Made by a program: the position numbers and the translations under genes
The notes under the pieces: model-generated
The model's database searches: none
Seen by the model: only the letters and a program-made list of their open reading frames with translations
What the model was told of the DNA's origin: nothing
In this document: positions 8,388-17,326 of the stretch, piece by piece
Numbering within the stretch: the stretch's first letter is position 1
Layout of the letters: each line of letters starts with the position of its first letter
Assembly: GCF_018882125.1 (NCBI RefSeq)
Contig: NZ_JACVOZ010000001.1
Location: 558,001-622,000 of the forward strand
Reading direction: 5' to 3'
From: Polynucleobacter sp. AP-Melu-500A-A1
GTDB taxonomy: Bacteria; Pseudomonadota; Gammaproteobacteria; Burkholderiales; Burkholderiaceae
Length of the DNA stretch: 64,000 nucleotides

Positions 8388-9821
8388 ATGACATCACTCA
8401 TGATTAATCCCCATCAAAAAGCGGAGCAATGGTTCTTACCTTTGCTCATCGTGGGATTGGTCGCATTCATTAATCTGAAATTTGCTTACTCTTATCAATT
8501 TTTTGTAGGTGACGATTGGGACTGGCTCTATACGGCTCAGTTTTCAACGGTCAGTCAAATCTTTACTATATTGCCAGGTGCCGTGTATAACGATCGTCCG
8601 GTGGGCGCTTTGGTTGTTAAGTTGATGTACACCCTCTTTGGTTTAGATTCCGATGCTTTTTATCTTTTCCAATTGGGTGTGCATATTGTCAATTGCCTAA
8701 TGCTGTTTTGGATTGCTAAAAAATACATTGGTGCTAGCGGCGCTGCTCTCGCTGCGGTATTGGCAGGCACTTGGGTGGTGGCTAATGATGCCGTGTTTTG
8801 GACTGCGGCTGTTTTTGATTTGGTGGGTGCAACGGCTTGCTTGCTATCGATCTTCTTATGGCAGTTAGGAGTGAAACAAAACCGCTGGGTTTGGATTGTG
8901 CTGGGCGCCTTGGTGTACTTCCTATCGATTCGTACTAAGGAATTTGCCATTTCCTTGCCGATCATCATTTTGTTCATCTCCTACTTGTTAGAAAAGCACT
9001 CTTTAAGAGCATCTATCACTCGCTTATGGCCTTATTGGCTAGTGATGGGAGTCATGGGGGTTTGGTATGGCGTGCTCATGCAAAAGTCAGCCATAGTGGG
9101 TAATAGTGATGCGTATGGCTTACATTTTTCTGGAATCCTGGAAAACTTGAACTACTACCTGGGCACCATGTTTTATGAAAACCTTTGGGATCCACAGCGC
9201 CGAGTATGGAATACCCTCCATGGATTCATGATTTTGGTGGCGGCTATTCTCTGGGTATTGGCCATTGTGAGATCTGCGCACTATCGCAAAGTATTGATAG
9301 TGAGTGCCATTGGATTTTTGGGTTTACTCGGCCCAACCTTGCTACTGAAAAATCATTTAGGTCAGCTGTATTTATATGCACCCCATTTTTTCTTAGCAAT
9401 GGCTATTGGCGCTTTATTTCCACTTGGATTGATATATCGAATTGCGATTCCGGCCCTCAGTATTGCGCTCGTGGCTTTTCCACTTGGCAGTCAATGGTTT
9501 CATGACAAACGGGATTATTACGTTTCGAATACCTTGCAGACTCGAGAGCAATTTGAACTATTTCAAAAACACTTACCTCAGATCACTCTAGGCTCACAAG
9601 TATTTATCGCCAACCTTGCGCAGTGGAATTCATTTGATTACCAAGGCGGTAAACCGCTAAAGGTGATGAAACAAGATAGATCTTTACAACTGCACGCGCA
9701 TTTGCAAGACCGGGAGATGATTGCGCTATTTTGTAAGGCAAGTGCTCCTAAGATATTTATCCGGATGCAAGGCAATCAATCGATTGATGAAACAAAAATC
9801 ATTAGAGCTCAGTGCCCATAG
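8388..9821 (+). CDS. Polytopic membrane protein, probable GT-C type glycosyltransferase
   Basis: A 477-residue protein with about ten hydrophobic segments. Just after the first helix it has VGDDWDWLYTAQF, followed by NDRPVGALVVKLMYTLFG; an acidic motif in the first periplasmic loop is the hallmark of GT-C enzymes (PMT/ArnT type), which use polyprenyl-phosphate sugars. The last 100 residues form a soluble domain, with QWNSFDYQGGKPL. A sugar-transfer role is inferred from topology and locus and is not shown by a specific family motif. It converges on another large membrane protein at 9845. Confidence 0.55.
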   Translation: MTSLMINPHQKAEQWFLPLLIVGLVAFINLKFAYSYQFFVGDDWDWLYTAQFSTVSQIFTILPGAVYNDRPVGALVVKLMYTLFGLDSDAFYLFQLGVHIVNCLMLFWIAKKYIGASGAALAAVLAGTWVVANDAVFWTAAVFDLVGATACLLSIFLWQLGVKQNRWVWIVLGALVYFLSIRTKEFAISLPIIILFISYLLEKHSLRASITRLWPYWLVMGVMGVWYGVLMQKSAIVGNSDAYGLHFSGILENLNYYLGTMFYENLWDPQRRVWNTLHGFMILVAAILWVLAIVRSAHYRKVLIVSAIGFLGLLGPTLLLKNHLGQLYLYAPHFFLAMAIGALFPLGLIYRIAIPALSIALVAFPLGSQWFHDKRDYYVSNTLQTREQFELFQKHLPQITLGSQVFIANLAQWNSFDYQGGKPLKVMKQDRSLQLHAHLQDREMIALFCKASAPKIFIRMQGNQSIDETKIIRAQCP

Positions 9822-9844
9822 CAGACCCGCTGTATATATTTAGA

Positions 9845-11410
9845 CTAGTTCTTTTTCTCAGCGCCGATAAAATCGATTTTGATGAGTCCTAATCCTAAAG
9901 TGCGATCATCATTTGAAGAGATCCCTGCCTGAATTGGGGTGCTTGGCTGATTAATCTGAAACCAAAGATCTAAGGGTTCGCCAGGTTTAGTTGGTTTGGG
10001 TAAGGTAATCGTAAAGGTGTTTGATTCAAGACTGTTAAGAGTGATAGTTTGACTAGGTACTTGATTGATGAATACCGTAATACTTTGAGTGGGTTGTTTA
10101 GGTCCAACCAGTGCTTTTGCAGTCACTTCAATTGATTGAATACCTGCGCCCAGATTGCCAAAAGATACCTTCCCAAGGTTTTTACTCCACAAGCCCCATG
10201 GCTCTTGATCATTCCATCCATCTAATACTAAGCAGCGGCTACCTAATCCATCTTTGGTAAATGAAAGAGATTCTCCAGCCTGAATTAAAGATTCTCTATT
10301 AAAGTTATCCCGTTTAAATTTTTGGGCAAAGGGAGTGGCATAAGAGTTAAATGCAAATACTAAGTCGTTCGTTCTGAGTAGTGGCGGGACAAACAACTGA
10401 GCAAGACAAAGCATTGCTAGCGCACAGGAAACAAAAAGATTTTTCCCAGCCCAATTTTTTTCTGGTAATTCCATCAGCATTAAGAAGGTGGGTAGCCAAA
10501 TGAGGTCTACCAAACGATTGGTATCCCAGGAAATGAGTAGGGGGGTAAAGCAGATTAACAGCAGTACGACTGATAAGAAAATGCGTTTTAGGATCTCCAA
10601 TCCAGAGTGCGAGCCTGCAATAAAGTAATAGGACGCAATAGCATAGACTCCCCAAAGGGCGCCCCCGCCAAATATAACGGCTAGCAAACTAAAAGAGTGC
10701 ACCTTCATAAACTCAATGCCTGAGTGCAAAATGGCCAAATAGTTCAAGGCACTTAAGCCAGAAGTACCCTCATTTTGAACGAGCCATAAGAACAATAAAC
10801 AGCTCACTGCTGTGGGCAGAAAAAAACGAAAGGCTTTAAAAATGCCCCAGCGCCATGAAAACCAAATGCCCAGTATGGCAATATCAAAAAGTGATTTTTC
10901 ATGAGCTAGTGCTGCAGACAAGAGCAAGATCGTTACCAAGAGGCATGCAAGCCAAGATTGCGGTCCGATATTTAGGCATATCAACGTAGCAATGAGTACC
11001 AGACAATACGGAATGGCATCTAAGATAGCCACCCCGCCATAGGTCATAAAGGTGACCGTACTCCATGCAAATATAAAGCTGAGCGCTAGGTATCGTATAA
11101 AGACCCATCTAGGATTGTGCTCTGCTGGAGCGAGAATTTTTTGTGAAAGACTGAGCAAAATCAGGGTAAGCCAAATAAACAGACTAAAGACTTTGAGGGC
11201 ATTAAAGCCCCAATTTGATAAGCCTAAAAGGGTTGCCACAGTATTGACTAAAGCTCTGGGTTTTAGCTCTTGTAAGAGATTAACGTCGCGATAGTAGCCC
11301 ACGGGTTCCATCGAAATGGGCACCCATAGGGAGGCCAGAAATAGCCATAAGAGCGCCAAACTGACCGCCAAAATAAGATGCCCTGAAAATGACCAACGTT
11401 GGGGCTGCAT
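9845..11410 (-). CDS. Polytopic membrane protein with C-terminal soluble module
   Basis: 521 residues. A single N-terminal helix is followed by the loop SMEPVGYYRDVNLL and about nine further helices up to residue 350, a layout seen in GT-C-like proteins of unknown specificity. The C-terminal 130 residues are soluble and probably beta-rich, with GWNDQEPWGLWSKNLGKV near 400 and AGISSNDDRTLGLGLIKIDF near the end. The same type of tail (GWTSGAW ... LGINTDARRLGV) occurs in the protein at 1-1469. I do not recognise the exact family. Being on its own on the minus strand between two plus-strand genes, it is probably separately transcribed. Confidence 0.5.
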   Translation of the reverse strand: MQPQRWSFSGHLILAVSLALLWLFLASLWVPISMEPVGYYRDVNLLQELKPRALVNTVATLLGLSNWGFNALKVFSLFIWLTLILLSLSQKILAPAEHNPRWVFIRYLALSFIFAWSTVTFMTYGGVAILDAIPYCLVLIATLICLNIGPQSWLACLLVTILLLSAALAHEKSLFDIAILGIWFSWRWGIFKAFRFFLPTAVSCLLFLWLVQNEGTSGLSALNYLAILHSGIEFMKVHSFSLLAVIFGGGALWGVYAIASYYFIAGSHSGLEILKRIFLSVVLLLICFTPLLISWDTNRLVDLIWLPTFLMLMELPEKNWAGKNLFVSCALAMLCLAQLFVPPLLRTNDLVFAFNSYATPFAQKFKRDNFNRESLIQAGESLSFTKDGLGSRCLVLDGWNDQEPWGLWSKNLGKVSFGNLGAGIQSIEVTAKALVGPKQPTQSITVFINQVPSQTITLNSLESNTFTITLPKPTKPGEPLDLWFQINQPSTPIQAGISSNDDRTLGLGLIKIDFIGAEKKN

Positions 11411-11535
11411 TCGATAAACCCTTAGCGAAATGAATAGCTGAAATTATAGGCTTGGCGCTGGTGATCGAAATGAATGAAGTAAATCGGCCTAATGACCTAT
11501 AAAAGATACAATAGTCCCATACCTAGTGACCCAAT

Positions 11536-12426
11536 ATGAATAGCGCTCGACCTTCTAAAACCCTTGGCATTATTGTGATTGCCACAGGTAAGTATTTTGA
11601 GGAATTTATTCCCAATCTGAAGGCATCTCTAGATCAGTATTTCAACTTCTCCGATTATCAAGTTCAGTTGTATTGCTTTACCGATACCAGCGCCCAAATT
11701 GCAGGGGTAAAAAATATCCCTATTCAACATTTTGCTTGGCCATTTAGTACCTTATTGCGTTATCGCTGGATTGCACAAAACTTAGCCCAGTTAGAGCAGC
11801 ATGATTTTATTCTCTACATGGATGCGGATATGCGAGTTGTGGCTACTCCACCCACCGCTATTTTTGATCATGCACTCATTGCTGTGCGTCACCCTGGTTA
11901 TGTGCAAGGGCCAGGCGCTTTTGAAATTGACCGTGCAGATTCTTGCTATGTGCCACCGCCATTGCGTAAGCATTACTACCAAGGATGTTTTTGGGGAGGA
12001 CAATCTTTCGCGTTTAGCCAGATGATTCGCTCTTTAGCCCAGAAGGTAGATGAAGATTTAAGTCTAGGCAATATTCCGATTTGGCATGATGAGTCGTATC
12101 TCAATAAATATTTATCAACGCAAGTTTGCGAGGCTCTGCCACCGACCTTTGCTTGGCCAGAAGGGCAAACTCCAGTTGAGCCGCCTTATGTGCTGCATTT
12201 AGAAAAAAAGCATCAGGTCATTCGCCAAGCCTCAGAGCAAAAGCTTGATATAGATGCCCTTATCTTGAGGGGCGATAGCAAAGCTGAATTAGAAATCTAC
12301 AAAAAGTTGTATTTGAATGCCCATGAGAAATGCCAGCGCCTTGAAGAGCGTTTGGCTGGCCGCCATATCTGGCTTACTCGGGCGCGCGAGTGGTTATCAC
12401 ATTACCGCCAAACTAATAAAAAATAG
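11536..12426 (+). CDS. GT6 family (ABO/alpha-1,3-Gal(NAc) transferase-like) glycosyltransferase
   Basis: The 296-residue protein aligns by motif with family GT6, which includes the human blood-group A/B transferases and bacterial homologues. Visible are FTD at 48-50, a DxD motif D96-A97-D98 within YMDADM, RHPGY near 118-122, YYQGCFWGG at 147-155, and WHDESYLNKY at 183-192, where the Glu of HDE is the catalytic residue in the family. GT6 enzymes transfer alpha-linked Gal or GalNAc to a galactoside, commonly one bearing an alpha-1,2-fucose. The last 60 residues form a charged amphipathic tail. Retaining DxD is notable because several studied bacterial GT6 enzymes have NxN instead. It converges (14-bp gap) with a GT14 gene. 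Confidence 0.88.
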   Translation: MNSARPSKTLGIIVIATGKYFEEFIPNLKASLDQYFNFSDYQVQLYCFTDTSAQIAGVKNIPIQHFAWPFSTLLRYRWIAQNLAQLEQHDFILYMDADMRVVATPPTAIFDHALIAVRHPGYVQGPGAFEIDRADSCYVPPPLRKHYYQGCFWGGQSFAFSQMIRSLAQKVDEDLSLGNIPIWHDESYLNKYLSTQVCEALPPTFAWPEGQTPVEPPYVLHLEKKHQVIRQASEQKLDIDALILRGDSKAELEIYKKLYLNAHEKCQRLEERLAGRHIWLTRAREWLSHYRQTNKK

Positions 12427-12440
12427 TATCTAAATAGAGC

Positions 12441-13370
12441 CTAGGAAGATATCGGTAGCTGGGTGATCAAATCTTGAGAGATCACAGAATCAAACTTTCT
12501 CGCAAATAAAACGGGGTAGTTTTGATTTTGCGCTGCTATCAGGACAGGTAAATGGGTGGCATCTAAAATTCCTGGCACCTCTCCATGCGAAGATTCCCAA
12601 TGAACATATCGTAGGGTGTGATTGATCATTTGCTCAGGGTTCTGTTGAATGTGCGCATCGTTCATGAGAATGGAATGCGGCACAAACTCTTCGGCGCATA
12701 GACTATGGCGATAGCTCCGCTCCTTTAATGCAGGGTGCGCCAACAAGCGCTCCATAGCGCTATGATGCAAGGACCAATATCCTAAGCCGCCCCAAAAGGT
12801 CTTACCAATACTGGGGTAGCCATTTAAGCGTGACAATCCTAAAGTGCGCTGTAATTTCAAGAGGGTGCGATTGAGAATATCAAACACGCGGCCATAACGT
12901 CTTGCATCTAGTAGATCAAAGAGTTGGTAGTACGCCACCCGATCGAGTCCACCATTACCAGACCAGTGAGCTGCTGGCATTTTTGCCAGCTCCATAAAGC
13001 TTTGGCCTACATATTTATCAAAAAATTGGATAAAGCACTCGACGGTAACAATGATGCGACATTGCCCTGTGATCGTATGAAAGTAGTGGGCACCATCTTG
13101 AGCAGCTTTTGCGCACAATTGCATTTGTATCTGAAAATGATCAGAACTGGCCCAGCGGATGGTTTGGTCAGCTTGCAAATAAATGCGCTCATAGCGCGAA
13201 TCACTTAATCGTTTGTGCTCTAAATAGCGCTGCGTAGATGTGGCCATCGCTTTACTACGAGCATCAATATGGCAACACACACTTGCCTCTGGGAGTTCCA
13301 AAAGCTGACTAAATAGGCTTTTGAGTGACTCTGGATCTCGATAAGCGGTAATGATGAAGGCGTGTTTCAT
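12441..13370 (-). CDS. GT14 family (core-2/I-branching type) glycosyltransferase
   Basis: A 309-residue member of the 'Branch' family (GT14), best known for animal beta-1,6-GlcNAc branching enzymes and xylosyltransferases and also found in bacterial glycan loci. The N-terminus MKHAFIITAYRDPE, a CCHIDARSK segment near 32-40, HTITGQCRI near 97-105 (the animal LSG/TGxDxP region), and FWGGLGYWSL with HSLCAEEFVPHSILMND match the family layout. Unlike many GT14 proteins the TGQCRI segment lacks the usual 'DxPL' ending. Acceptor and donor are not known; beta-1,6 branching is only an analogy. Confidence 0.78.
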   Translation of the reverse strand: MKHAFIITAYRDPESLKSLFSQLLELPEASVCCHIDARSKAMATSTQRYLEHKRLSDSRYERIYLQADQTIRWASSDHFQIQMQLCAKAAQDGAHYFHTITGQCRIIVTVECFIQFFDKYVGQSFMELAKMPAAHWSGNGGLDRVAYYQLFDLLDARRYGRVFDILNRTLLKLQRTLGLSRLNGYPSIGKTFWGGLGYWSLHHSAMERLLAHPALKERSYRHSLCAEEFVPHSILMNDAHIQQNPEQMINHTLRYVHWESSHGEVPGILDATHLPVLIAAQNQNYPVLFARKFDSVISQDLITQLPISS

Positions 13371-13617
13371 GGGCTTTGGCGAGGATTTGTGTGCAGGACT
13401 ATTTTTTGTCAGATAGATTGGTTAAATACTGGGGTGAAAGCTGCTTATGCCCTCTATTACCCTAAATGCAGATCTGAGTATATTCTGAGCTGAGCTAGGG
13501 GTGATGAATTAAAATATCTCCATGCTAGCTTGGCTTGTCCTGACATGAAAGATGCCTAGTCTTAAAGATGCTTCATATTAAATTCAATTCTAATCTCGAA
13601 TCCGTTTGCAAGATCTC

Positions 13618-14676
13618 ATGAGCGCTACTTCCTCTCCAGCAATCTCAGTAGTGATGGCCGTAAAAAATGGCGGTCATCTACTGGCAGGTTCAGTTGAGTC
13701 TATTTTGAATCAAACCTTTGCGGATTTTGAACTCATCATCATTAATGATGGCTCTACGGATGATACGTTAGAGACCCTTGCTCAATTTAATGATCCGCGA
13801 ATTCAAGTAGTTACCCAAGAAAATCAGGGATTAGCTAAGTCGCTTAATCGTGGCATAGCTTTATCGAGGGGGCACTTTATTGCCCGACAAGATCACGACG
13901 ATTTATCAATGCCCACCCGCCTTGAAAAGCAAATACATTATTTTGATGCACATCCTGATTGTGGATTACTTGGTACAGCATCTGAAATTTGGTCTGAGCA
14001 TGGGCCTACTGGGCGCTCTCACGATCATCCGTGTGACTCTGGGGTACTGGCTTTCGAACTCTTATTTAACAACCCTTTTGTTCATACCTCATGGATGTTT
14101 CGCAAAGAAGTAGTGGATAGGGTTGGGGTGTATACGACGGACTTGGCTCGCCAACCTCCAGAAGACTATGAATATGTCTCACGTATCGTGCGCCATTTTG
14201 ATGTTGCCAATTTACCTGAGCGTTTAGTGGTCTACCGAGAAATGCAAAATAGTATGTCTAGCTTAATTCGACCAAAAAATTTAGTACTTAACAATCCATT
14301 TTCTGAGCGCTTGGCGCTGATCTCCAGTGAAAATATTGCCTACGCCGCCAACTTAAAGACGATGAATGTGGATGCGCAAAACTTTGGCGCGCTCACACAC
14401 GGTTATCCAAAGGGATTTTCATTACAGGGTAGCTGCTTTGCAGTAAAGGAGCTTTTGAAGAAGGCAACCCTGTCGATTGTCCAGCGCTACCCCAAATCCC
14501 CAATTGGACCGCTGCTATCCCATCACCTAAATCATTTGTACTATCAGTATGCCCACCAAGCCTACTTACAATCTGAGGGTGGTGCGCGCTGGTTTCAGTG
14601 GAGCCAATACTGGATCTATCGCATTAAAGTAGGGCTAGCTGTTCGCGTGCACAAACTCAAAAAAGTTTTTGGATAA
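13618..14676 (+). CDS. GT2 family glycosyltransferase
   Basis: About 352 residues. The first in-frame ATG at 13618 is preferred over the upstream TTG at 13606; no strong ribosome site decides between them. GT2 motifs are ISVVMAVKNGG, IINDGSTDDT, NQGLAKSLNRGIALSRG and ARQDHDDLS, where the catalytic-site DxD is DHD. After residue 220 the protein continues with a helical C-terminal part ending in basic residues. A second GT2 gene with a closely similar architecture follows after 59 bp, so the two may be an old duplication. Confidence 0.85.
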   Translation: MSATSSPAISVVMAVKNGGHLLAGSVESILNQTFADFELIIINDGSTDDTLETLAQFNDPRIQVVTQENQGLAKSLNRGIALSRGHFIARQDHDDLSMPTRLEKQIHYFDAHPDCGLLGTASEIWSEHGPTGRSHDHPCDSGVLAFELLFNNPFVHTSWMFRKEVVDRVGVYTTDLARQPPEDYEYVSRIVRHFDVANLPERLVVYREMQNSMSSLIRPKNLVLNNPFSERLALISSENIAYAANLKTMNVDAQNFGALTHGYPKGFSLQGSCFAVKELLKKATLSIVQRYPKSPIGPLLSHHLNHLYYQYAHQAYLQSEGGARWFQWSQYWIYRIKVGLAVRVHKLKKVFG

Positions 14677-14735
14677 GCAATGTCTAATCAAGCGATTCTG
14701 AATATAGTCATACCAAATTTTGCAGGCCTACTCTA

Positions 14736-15644
14736 ATGGAGCAAAATCTCAGCACCTCTCCTTTGGTTACGGTACTCATGCCTGTCTTTAATGGCGGCGC
14801 TGATTTATCTCTTGCAATCGACAGCATTCTCAATCAAACCTATACTCATTTTGAGTTTCTGATGATTGATGATGGCTCGACCGATCAATCCGCTCAATTG
14901 ATTGTTTCGTATCAAGATGCGCGTATTCGATTCTTACAAAATCCTCAGAATATGGGTTTGGTGGCTACTTTAAATCGTGGGATTGATGAGGCTAGAGGTA
15001 AATACATTGCCCGGATGGATGCGGATGATGTGAGTCTGCCTGCTCGATTAGCAACCCAGGTAGCGCTTTTAGAGTCCAATGCGGGCGATATCGGCGGGTC
15101 TTTTTTTGAGGTGATTTCTAAAGAAGGAAATTACGTGCGCACCTTAAGTGCGCCTCTGACAATGGAAGGAGTGGTAGCTTGCCTGGCCAATACAGTACCT
15201 TTTGCACATGGCTCAGTGATGATGCGCACTGCCTTTTTGCAAAAGCATCAGCTGCGTTACCGCCAAGACGCGGATGCGGAAGATTTTGATTTATGGGTCA
15301 GAATCTTTGAGGCAGGTGGCAAATTTGTTAATTCAGACCAAGTGCTATATCAATACCGCGATTACGGCAGTTCGCTCTCTAAAATCAAGGGTGGCGAAAT
15401 GGAGTTATCGGCCAAGGGGCTCCGCCGTCAATTTGTCGCTCGCAATCTAAATCGCTGTCAGGATGCTTTAGAGTTTTTATTGCAGAGGCAATCTAGCCTG
15501 GAATATCGTGATCAGTTAAATCTCATCTGCTTGGCATTTCGGGTAGGTTCTCAATCGGGCAAGTGGGGACCATACTGTAAATCCTTGCTGCAAGCATCCC
15601 CAAAAGCAATGGCCCACAGTACTTATCGAATTTGGCGTGCTTGA
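14736..15644 (+). CDS. GT2 family glycosyltransferase
   Basis: 302 residues with VTVLMPVFNGGADL, MIDDGSTDQS near 43-52, NMGLVATLNRGIDEARG and ARMDADDVS (DxD = DAD), i.e. the same motif series as the gene just upstream. The final 90 residues are helical. Donor and acceptor are unknown. It probably shares a transcript with its neighbours at 13618 and 15748, which lie on the same strand with gaps of 59 and 103 bp. Confidence 0.87.
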   Translation: MEQNLSTSPLVTVLMPVFNGGADLSLAIDSILNQTYTHFEFLMIDDGSTDQSAQLIVSYQDARIRFLQNPQNMGLVATLNRGIDEARGKYIARMDADDVSLPARLATQVALLESNAGDIGGSFFEVISKEGNYVRTLSAPLTMEGVVACLANTVPFAHGSVMMRTAFLQKHQLRYRQDADAEDFDLWVRIFEAGGKFVNSDQVLYQYRDYGSSLSKIKGGEMELSAKGLRRQFVARNLNRCQDALEFLLQRQSSLEYRDQLNLICLAFRVGSQSGKWGPYCKSLLQASPKAMAHSTYRIWRA

Positions 15645-15747
15645 GATGGGTTGCTATGAGCAAGTAATAAGTCCAATGATGCACAGTAAATACAGATCCA
15701 TTTATTAATATATTGATTGAATACATAAAGCCGAATCGACCATCTTC

Positions 15748-16485
15748 ATGAACCCATTAAAAAAACTGATCAAACAAGTGCTAAGCGCTTGCGGATTCAA
15801 AATCTATAAAGTGCGTAAAGAGTTTGCTCGCCTTCAGCCGCCTAACCCCCTTGTGTATCACCAGGTAGATTTATTGCTTGATGTGGGAGCCAATATTGGT
15901 CAATACGTGATCGAAAATCGGCAGCAGGGCTACTTGGGTCAGGTGGTGTCATTTGAGCCCTTGCCGGACGCCTATGAAACATTGCTAGAGAATGCTGATG
16001 GAGATTCGCAATGGATCATTCATGCGCGCTGCGCCGTGGGCTCAGAAAATGGTCAAACGCAGATCAATATTTCAAAAAATTCATTTAGCTCTTCATTATT
16101 ACCAATGCTCAATACCCATTCAGACTCAGCTCCAGAATCGGTTTACATTGGTACGGCAAGTACGCCCGTGATTACCTTGGACTCGATTTATAAGCGCTAC
16201 GCCAAGGATAAGAAAAAAGTCTTTTTGAAGATTGATACACAAGGATTTGAGGCGCATGTATTGTCTGGAGCGCTGCAAAGTTTACGGTCGATATTTGCTG
16301 TTCAGCTAGAGCTCTCTTTAGTGCCGCTTTATGCCAATCAGGAGCTTTATCCGTACTTCCTCAAATTTTTTGAGGACCATGGTTTTTATCTTTGGCAGAT
16401 TATCCCCGGGTTTATTGATAATGAATCTGGGCAGTCTTTGCAGTTTGACGCCATATTTCTTCGCAAAGAGTCGCCCGTTAGATAA
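15748..16485 (+). CDS. FkbM family SAM-dependent methyltransferase
   Basis: A 245-residue class I methyltransferase of the FkbM type. LLLDVGANIGQY near 42-53 is the SAM-binding loop, VVSFEPLPDAYE near 66-77 is motif II, and FLKIDTQGFEAHVLSGA near 154-170 is the family signature. FkbM enzymes O-methylate sugars or hydroxyl groups in polyketides and surface glycans. The context suggests methylation of a sugar in this glycan, perhaps as a capping step. Its 3' end overlaps the convergent GT2 gene by 8 bp. Confidence 0.88.
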   Translation: MNPLKKLIKQVLSACGFKIYKVRKEFARLQPPNPLVYHQVDLLLDVGANIGQYVIENRQQGYLGQVVSFEPLPDAYETLLENADGDSQWIIHARCAVGSENGQTQINISKNSFSSSLLPMLNTHSDSAPESVYIGTASTPVITLDSIYKRYAKDKKKVFLKIDTQGFEAHVLSGALQSLRSIFAVQLELSLVPLYANQELYPYFLKFFEDHGFYLWQIIPGFIDNESGQSLQFDAIFLRKESPVR

Positions 16486-17266
16486 TTTTACGTAAGGCCT
16501 TTGCAAGGGCTGTATCTTTATCGGCTAAAAAGGCGCAATAACTTACTACCTTTTCTCGCAGGCCATCATTGGGATATTTAGTCAGCAAATACGCAATTTC
16601 GGCAACAGTGTGACTGGTGGTCAAATCCCCTTGGGTTTGGCCTGACCAAACCCCAATAGCGATTCGAATATCCTTGGCTAAGTAAAAGCTTGGGTAATAC
16701 TTAAAGAGATGGTAATAAAACTCGCAATCCATCAATAGCTTGACGTTCTCATCAAATGGGATTTCTTCCAAAATAGATTTACGAATCGTAAGAACAGAGG
16801 GATCGCTGACGGTATTTTGGCCAAACAATAAAAATTCGTTATTGCGCGGCACCATATCACCGGTAAATTCAACGGTGTTGGTGGTATGCGTAGCGCTTGT
16901 AAAGATACAGTCAGGGGCTTGCTCGCGGATAATATCAGCAATGGTTTGTAGGTAGCATGTCTCAACTAGTAAATCATCTTGGAACAGAATTTTGATGTAA
17001 GGATATTGGGCTTGTGTAATCCCAAAGTTTACGTTTTGAGAGATATTGCCATGGCCAGCAGAGTTCAAGCAGTGGCGAATCGGAAAGCGTGACAAATACG
17101 TTTGAATGAAATCGGCAATCTGGGTGTCTTTGCTGTGATCACTCACAATGATTTCAACAGGATATTGGGAGTCAAGAACCTGCTTATTGATTGAGTCTAA
17201 GCCGCGGCGCAAAAAGGATACGCCTAAACCCTTCATTTCATAGACAGGAATCACGATAGAAATCAT
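16478..17266 (-). CDS. GT2 family glycosyltransferase
   Basis: 262 residues, GT-A type: MISIVIPVYEMKGLG, IIVSDHSKDTQ near 38-48, NISQNVNFGITQAQ near 74-87 and ILFQDDLL (QDD in the DxD position). The motif set is a variant of the usual GT2 pattern (SDHSKD in place of DDGSTD), as in some GT2 proteins encoded beside GT11 genes. It lies 60 bp downstream of the fucosyltransferase gene on the same strand, so they are probably co-transcribed and may act consecutively. Confidence 0.8.
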   Translation of the reverse strand: MISIVIPVYEMKGLGVSFLRRGLDSINKQVLDSQYPVEIIVSDHSKDTQIADFIQTYLSRFPIRHCLNSAGHGNISQNVNFGITQAQYPYIKILFQDDLLVETCYLQTIADIIREQAPDCIFTSATHTTNTVEFTGDMVPRNNEFLLFGQNTVSDPSVLTIRKSILEEIPFDENVKLLMDCEFYYHLFKYYPSFYLAKDIRIAIGVWSGQTQGDLTTSHTVAEIAYLLTKYPNDGLREKVVSYCAFLADKDTALAKALRKII

Positions 17267-17326
17267 AGGCTGGGAAATAGATCTTCGGGGGGGTTAAAGT
17301 GATTCGTAAAAAGCTAGGACTTATGA

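Noticed and set aside
9185..9505. A 106-codon frame inside the GT-C-like gene
   Set aside because: It is a second frame of a real gene; its translation is low-complexity and unrelated to known families.
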